Source: Spraguea lophii (lineage: Eukaryota > Microsporidia > Spragueidae). From it: a DNA stretch of 64,000 nt. Below, piece by piece: positions 59,508 to 64,000 of this stretch; within the stretch, counting starts at the first letter, position 1; every line of letters begins with the position of its first letter. Location of the stretch: positions 1-64,000 of the forward strand of contig LDOQ01000176.1 in the NCBI GenBank assembly GCA_001887945.1, given 5' to 3'. Position numbers and translations under genes: made by a program. A model generated the notes under the pieces. It made no database searches, was not told the origin of the DNA, and was given only the letters and a program-made list of their open reading frames with translations.

Positions 59508-61262
59508 AAGGACTAAAATACAATTTTGTTTAAAAAAATAAATAGATAAAAAAAAATCATTTTTATCTTTTGAATAAATTTTATTTTAATTTGATGAAAA
59601 CAATAGTTTCTTTAAAATAATACTTTAATTATTATTAATAAAACTTTACAATCGCTTGTAATCTATCGCGATCTGAAAATGTTGGTTTCTTATAATAGAA
59701 ATGACAATTTACAATATAGAACATGAAAATGACAAATGTTATTTTTTATATCATAAATAATATTTTCGAGAAAATAAGCAAAACTATAAATAAATCTTCA
59801 CAAAAAATCTTTATTGTTATGACAATTTTTTGGTAGTCTCGTATAATATCATTTTCAAACCATTAAACTTTCTAATGTAGTTATTTATAGAATAATATAC
59901 AGACGTAAAATTATTTGGTTTAATTATCACATATTAAAGAATCTTTAAAAAATATTAAAAGAAAAGGAGTGATTAATCGGTAAAAATATGTCAACTTAGT
60001 TATACTTTGTACGATGATCTTATATTTAAATTAAAAGTAATGTTAAAATGCTGTAAAGCTAATCTTTATATTGATTTATAACATGGATAATATTATGTCA
60101 AGAAATAGATTAAAACCTCATCAATACTTGTAAATGCAAAAGCCTAGACTGTACTGAAATACCAAAAAAGGGTATATACTAAAAGATTTAATAATTCCCG
60201 TAATGGGAAAGAGAAACAAACAGTTTTTTTGGAAATTTTCCATATTTTGTTTATAATTCAATTTTTATTGAAATAGTTTATATTTAAGTTAAAAATACGA
60301 TTTGTAATATTTTTTTGTTCAAGATCTAACGTAATTACGCCTGAAATCTTTTTAAATATTCCAATTTTAACATTTTTGAAAAAATAATATAAAATTAGCT
60401 ATGTTATTTTGTTTTAAAAGAATGAATTCTATAGATCATATATTGTTTTTTTTTGTTTCCCTTATTTTGAAATAGATCTATTCTTTTATAATTTTTTGAT
60501 AAAGAAAGTTATAATTATAGATCGTCTTAAGTTTCCTTCTATTACGTCGTTTTCCACCATTAAAAGTAAAGTTATTATTTTTTAAAGATATAATATTTAT
60601 TGTCATTTTATTAAATCGAATGGGACTTGGTTTAGAATTAAACAGGAAACCATATAATATATTAATCATTTGATTAGTTCATTAACCCCTTTTTTTAATA
60701 AATCTCAAATATTTCCTAGCATTTATAATTCACAGAAAATACATATTAATAACTTATAAGTAGTAATTTTAGGAAAAGATAAAAATAAACATAATTAACT
60801 TTATAAACCACAATAATTGTATAACAATTCGATCTAAAATAATATTTATTTATTTTTATTTCGTGAATTATGAAAACCCATTATTTTAGCTTTACTTTGA
60901 TATAATAATAAATCTTTGTTCCATATTAAATGTTCGTCTAACTAATCAAACATAATAAGATGGATTAAAGTAATTTATATTCTTAATCCAAACATGGAAA
61001 ATATTGTTATTATAATATAAGCAATAATATTATAAAGATTTATTATATATTCAATTTCTTTATTTAATTAAATTATAATAAAATATTATGATAAAAATAA
61101 AGTTTTTTAAATTATATTATATATTCATAATATTTTTATGATACATTAATGTTATCGGATTAATTTTAAAAATATGTTATAAAATGTATTACAAAATTAT
61201 TTCTTTTTAAAAAATATGTTATAAAATTTATAAATAAAAATTATATCGAATTTGAAAATTTT
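59508..61262. other. 1.75-kb gene-free region
   Basis: AT-rich. A 63-codon frame at 60478-60669 (minus), preceded by GGGG 12-16 bases upstream of its ATG, contains NGGKRRNRRKLKTIYNYN and might be a small gene or relic. 60040-60260 contains short broken frames. I cannot identify either. Confidence 0.45.
60478..60669 (-). CDS. Doubtful small basic protein
   Basis: 63 residues, strongly basic in the C-terminal half. The only support is an ATG, a GGGG run just upstream on the coding strand and a mixed composition. It may be a chance frame or a fragment of a decayed gene. Confidence 0.2.
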   Translation of the reverse strand: MINILYGFLFNSKPSPIRFNKMTINIISLKNNNFTFNGGKRRNRRKLKTIYNYNFLYQKIIKE

Positions 61263-62429
61263 TTAATATAATTTTATACTTGGAATTACATCTGATATTT
61301 TATCATAAATACCTACTGATATAATAAATATTCCTACACATAACAAAAAATATGCAGAAATGAGAATAGGCTTCTTTTTTACACCATCATCAGCTAATAT
61401 AAAATAAATTGAAGGTAAAATCTGACACATAAATGCTGAAACGGTACATCCTACAATTTCTATTATTTTTAAAAGATTTATATCAAATAGGGTAATAAAA
61501 TAAATAGTCATCAAAGCAATAAATGATAAACTTAATCTTATTTTGCTTGTGTTATATTTTGTATCAAACAACCCAAGGAAATAAGATATAAAAGCCGTCA
61601 TCTGAATAGGAACTGATAATAAAACTACGAGCGATAATATAATACGTATGACAGCACCTATAAAAGAATTTGGTAAACTTTGTTCCCAGGACTTAAGAGT
61701 TCCTGTTGCCATGTAATCATACATCATACCGTTAACAATACCAAATGTCATAAAAAGTAAAAATGCAATAGAGCACACAATAAATATTGATTTTCTAAAG
61801 AAAGACAACTGGTATCTTAGTTCATTTTGAATACTCAGAATGGCTTGATGACATGTAAATGCATAAACAAAACTGCCCAATTTACCTAAAACATTTAATT
61901 TTATGTTAAACATTGGAATATGGTGTACTTTTTTTATTAAGAAAAAAGATAATAGCATCATAATAAGTAATGCACATAATCCAATAAGTGAAGTATATTT
62001 TAATTTATCAAATTTTCCAAGAGAAGATATAACAATAACAAAAAGAACAAAGATTAATAGCGGTATTTTGCTACTAAAAGGTAAATTAAGAACCTTTACT
62101 ACAATATCAATCTGATTCTTAATAAGAACTATATATGCTAAAGACACCATTAGACATTTAAGACAAACTGCAATATCAGCAACATATCTCAATACTGGGC
62201 ATATTTCATATGCGAGTGTAGAAAGCGTAGAATTTTTACCATAATAAGCATTAAGCGTTAGAAACAAATTAAATCCAATCATTCCAGAGATCGCACCAAG
62301 CACCAATAAAATTGTTGTAGGCATTATCCCATAATAGTAATATAATGTTGGCATCGGTAAAAAACCACTTCCCAGCATTGCTTTCAATAAATTTCCAACC
62401 ACCGAAAAATATTTAGATATCGATTTCAT
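61263..62429 (-). CDS. Amino-acid permease (AAAP/AVT family), copy 1
   Basis: 388 residues with about eleven hydrophobic helices. The N-terminus, GNLLKAMLGSGFLPMPTLYYYYG, is the AAAP signature (compare 'n.v.s.iGtGiLalP.af...G'). PFSSKIPLLIFVLFVIVISSLGKFDKLKYTSLIG and SFVYAFTCHQAILSIQNEL fit the middle helices. ACCCTTATG marks the start. AVT/SLC36/38 members exchange neutral or basic amino acids with H+ or Na+; for a parasite that depends on its host for amino acids, plasma-membrane import is the likely role. A paralogue follows upstream on the same strand (62911 onwards). Confidence 0.88.
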   Translation of the reverse strand: MKSISKYFSVVGNLLKAMLGSGFLPMPTLYYYYGIMPTTILLVLGAISGMIGFNLFLTLNAYYGKNSTLSTLAYEICPVLRYVADIAVCLKCLMVSLAYIVLIKNQIDIVVKVLNLPFSSKIPLLIFVLFVIVISSLGKFDKLKYTSLIGLCALLIMMLLSFFLIKKVHHIPMFNIKLNVLGKLGSFVYAFTCHQAILSIQNELRYQLSFFRKSIFIVCSIAFLLFMTFGIVNGMMYDYMATGTLKSWEQSLPNSFIGAVIRIILSLVVLLSVPIQMTAFISYFLGLFDTKYNTSKIRLSLSFIALMTIYFITLFDINLLKIIEIVGCTVSAFMCQILPSIYFILADDGVKKKPILISAYFLLCVGIFIISVGIYDKISDVIPSIKLY

Positions 62430-62910
62430 AAGGGTAAAATATTTTCAAATTTTCATCGTTTAGAATTTTTAATAAAATGGTTATTAAATTGAAAAATATT
62501 TGAAAATTATAAAATTTGAATCCCTCAGAATATACATCTAGTTGGATGATTATAATGTAATATCAAATTGTTATACATAAATTCAATATCATATTAAAAA
62601 ATTATACTAGACCAGTTCTATTGGAAGGTTACGTATTAAAAATCGACTCACATTATGTTTTGTTTAGAAAGAAACTGAATAGTCTATCAGAAGAAATAAA
62701 GGAATATAATGACATATATCATAAAAAACCCCAATATTCTAGAACATAGGATGTGATAAAGTTGATATAACGACATAATAATTAGTTATACAAATCAAAA
62801 AAGCTTTATTAATTCAAAGTTATAAATCTTCTATACCATAATCAATTAAGAAATTCAAAAAATTAAAAAAAACATTGCTTTATATTTTTTAAAAATATTT
62901 GTTTTATTTT
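62430..62910. other. Intergenic between permease paralogues
   Basis: 481 bp holding the open relic at 62561-62749. The remainder is AT-rich. Confidence 0.5.
62561..62749 (+). pseudogene. Open relic without start codon
   Basis: Sixty-two sense codons between TAA (62558) and TAG (62747) without an ATG at the front. The translation (TRPVLLEGYVLKIDS, HYVLFRKKLNSLSEEIKEY and so on) is well mixed and unlike random AT-rich frames, and codons use more G and C than the flanks. It lies on the strand opposite the permeases. Family unknown; it could be a transposon or gene fragment. Confidence 0.3.
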
Positions 62911-64000
62911 TTAAAAAATAAACACCAAAATTCCAATTATTCCCGAAACAAAAAACATGCATAATAAAAAGTACGCACAAATAGAATATATTGGTTTTTG
63001 TACACGTTTATCTGCCATTATATAATAAAAACTTGGTACAAACAATGACAGATATGCAGATGTTATGAATCCTATACCATTTATATACGATTGAAGTTCA
63101 AAAATAAATCCCATTAAAGGAAGTAACAAAATAACTAACATCTGATAAGATTTTAAACCAAAAAGCGCTATAGAGGATAAAGGTATAAATGTCGAAAAAC
63201 ACCATGAAAAAATGTTCATAGCCAAATTCATCTGATCGCATATATAAAATAACAACGAAAAAAACAATAAAATTCTTATAATAATTCCTATATGAGATTT
63301 AGGAATTAAATTAATCCAAGTATGCACCGATTCGTTGTAAAAATATTGAAAAAACTTACTATTGATATACCCAAACACTATGTTCAAAAGAGACACAAAT
63401 AAAACTACGAGCATAGTAATTTTCTTAAAAGAGCTATGTGAAAAAGTCGTATTTTCTTCAAGTATCATAATTTTATTCTGGCAACAAAAAGCAAAAATAA
63501 AAACTCCAGTATCACATATAACAGAAGGATAATTTGAATAGAGTGGTACATCATATTTGTTATCCGATAAAAAGAAGGATAATATCATACTTAATAAAAT
63601 AGCACATGTTATACTTATTGGAATATAAATTATATCAATTATACCGTTATACCAAAAAATCAAACATCCTACAGACATCATAATTATAAAAGCCACCGTC
63701 CCTGGTGAAGGCATATTGAAATAAATCATAACAATCTTCATTTGTTTAAATGCTATTCCGGAATATATAAATACAGTTGACATATATTGTGCATACAGTA
63801 TAAAATTTGTTATATAATCTGTAGGATAATATATTCTATCAGCTAGTGTTGGTATAGAATGTACGCCCATATGTTGTTTTATAAGTAAGAATAATAAATT
63901 ATATCCCAATATATTACAAAATGCAATAACCAATACAAAAGACGCCGTAGGAATTATACCATAAATATTAAATAGACTCGGCATAAATAATATTCCACAT
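62911..64000 (-). CDS. Amino-acid permease (AAAP/AVT family), copy 2, 5' end outside window
   Basis: At least 362 residues. The frame stays open through the window edge: five codons before the Met at 63984 read CGILF, and CGILFMPSLFNIYGIIPT aligns with GSGFLPMPTLYYYYGIMPT of copy 1, so the true start lies beyond 64000. Ten or so hydrophobic helices follow, with CNILGYNLLF, FIFAFCCQNKIMILEE and SYINGIGFITSAYLSLFVPSFYYIMAD matching copy 1 in order. The sequences have diverged considerably, so the duplication is old or the copies have different substrates. Confidence 0.87.
   Translation of the reverse strand, partial: CGILFMPSLFNIYGIIPTASFVLVIAFCNILGYNLLFLLIKQHMGVHSIPTLADRIYYPTDYITNFILYAQYMSTVFIYSGIAFKQMKIVMIYFNMPSPGTVAFIIMMSVGCLIFWYNGIIDIIYIPISITCAILLSMILSFFLSDNKYDVPLYSNYPSVICDTGVFIFAFCCQNKIMILEENTTFSHSSFKKITMLVVLFVSLLNIVFGYINSKFFQYFYNESVHTWINLIPKSHIGIIIRILLFFSLLFYICDQMNLAMNIFSWCFSTFIPLSSIALFGLKSYQMLVILLLPLMGFIFELQSYINGIGFITSAYLSLFVPSFYYIMADKRVQKPIYSICAYFLLCMFFVSGIIGILVFIF

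Noticed and set aside
1..64000. CRISPR arrays, prokaryotic operons or plasmid/phage features
   Set aside because: No regularly spaced repeats, no Shine-Dalgarno-led gene strings; all recognisable genes are eukaryotic.

Overview
The window looks like nuclear DNA from a microsporidian (an obligate intracellular fungal relative). All recognisable genes are eukaryotic and are read as single uninterrupted frames. The DNA is extremely AT-rich, proteins are generally shorter than yeast or human counterparts, and most start codons carry a short CCC or GGG run just upstream (CCCATG, CCCTATG, CCCTTTATG), a start-proximal signal known from microsporidia. Gene density is modest (about 29 genes in 64 kb) with several gene-poor stretches of 1-3 kb, so this is not one of the most compacted microsporidian genomes. 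I cannot name the species.

Layout. 1-7 kb: the 3' end of an unknown gene, a TPR co-chaperone, casein kinase 1, a small C2H2 zinc-finger protein, a DUF1749-type hydrolase, an ING/PHD chromatin protein and a Noc2-like ribosome-biogenesis protein. 7-14 kb: an AIG1/FAR-17a membrane hydrolase, a compact RNA gene that matches RNase MRP RNA, a Rad26/CSB-like SNF2 ATPase and an ABC1/COQ8-type kinase; the last two are swollen by Asn/Asp-rich inserts. 15-24 kb: a probably myristoylated leucine-rich-repeat protein, mRNA guanylyltransferase, a small orphan, DNA polymerase delta catalytic subunit and glycyl-tRNA synthetase. 24-37 kb: IQGAP-like protein, Dsk2/ubiquilin, an Rvb1 (pontin) homologue that has lost its ATPase motifs, dolichol-phosphate mannose synthase, RFC1, a small membrane protein, a DEAD-box helicase and TAF9. 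37-48 kb: CorA-type magnesium transporter, kinesin-10 with a C-terminal HhH motif, a large helical-repeat orphan and UPF1. 48-64 kb: a gene-poor accessory region with a secreted orphan, two paralogous pyrimidine-5'-nucleotidase-like HAD enzymes, a SulP-STAS transporter, two paralogous amino-acid permeases and relics of transposase-like genes.

The most unusual content is non-coding. Four long copies (about 415-460 bp, at 6.6, 23.9, 36.9 and 48.8 kb) and one fragment of a dispersed repeat carry a tRNA-like head with pol III A and B boxes, the structure of a tRNA-derived SINE. All four long copies point the same way. The RNase MRP RNA gene at 8.2 kb is preceded by an 11-base element that recurs next to an uncharacterised 330-bp segment at 53.9-54.2 kb. 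That segment contains two copies of a structured 43-base unit and may be another RNA gene.
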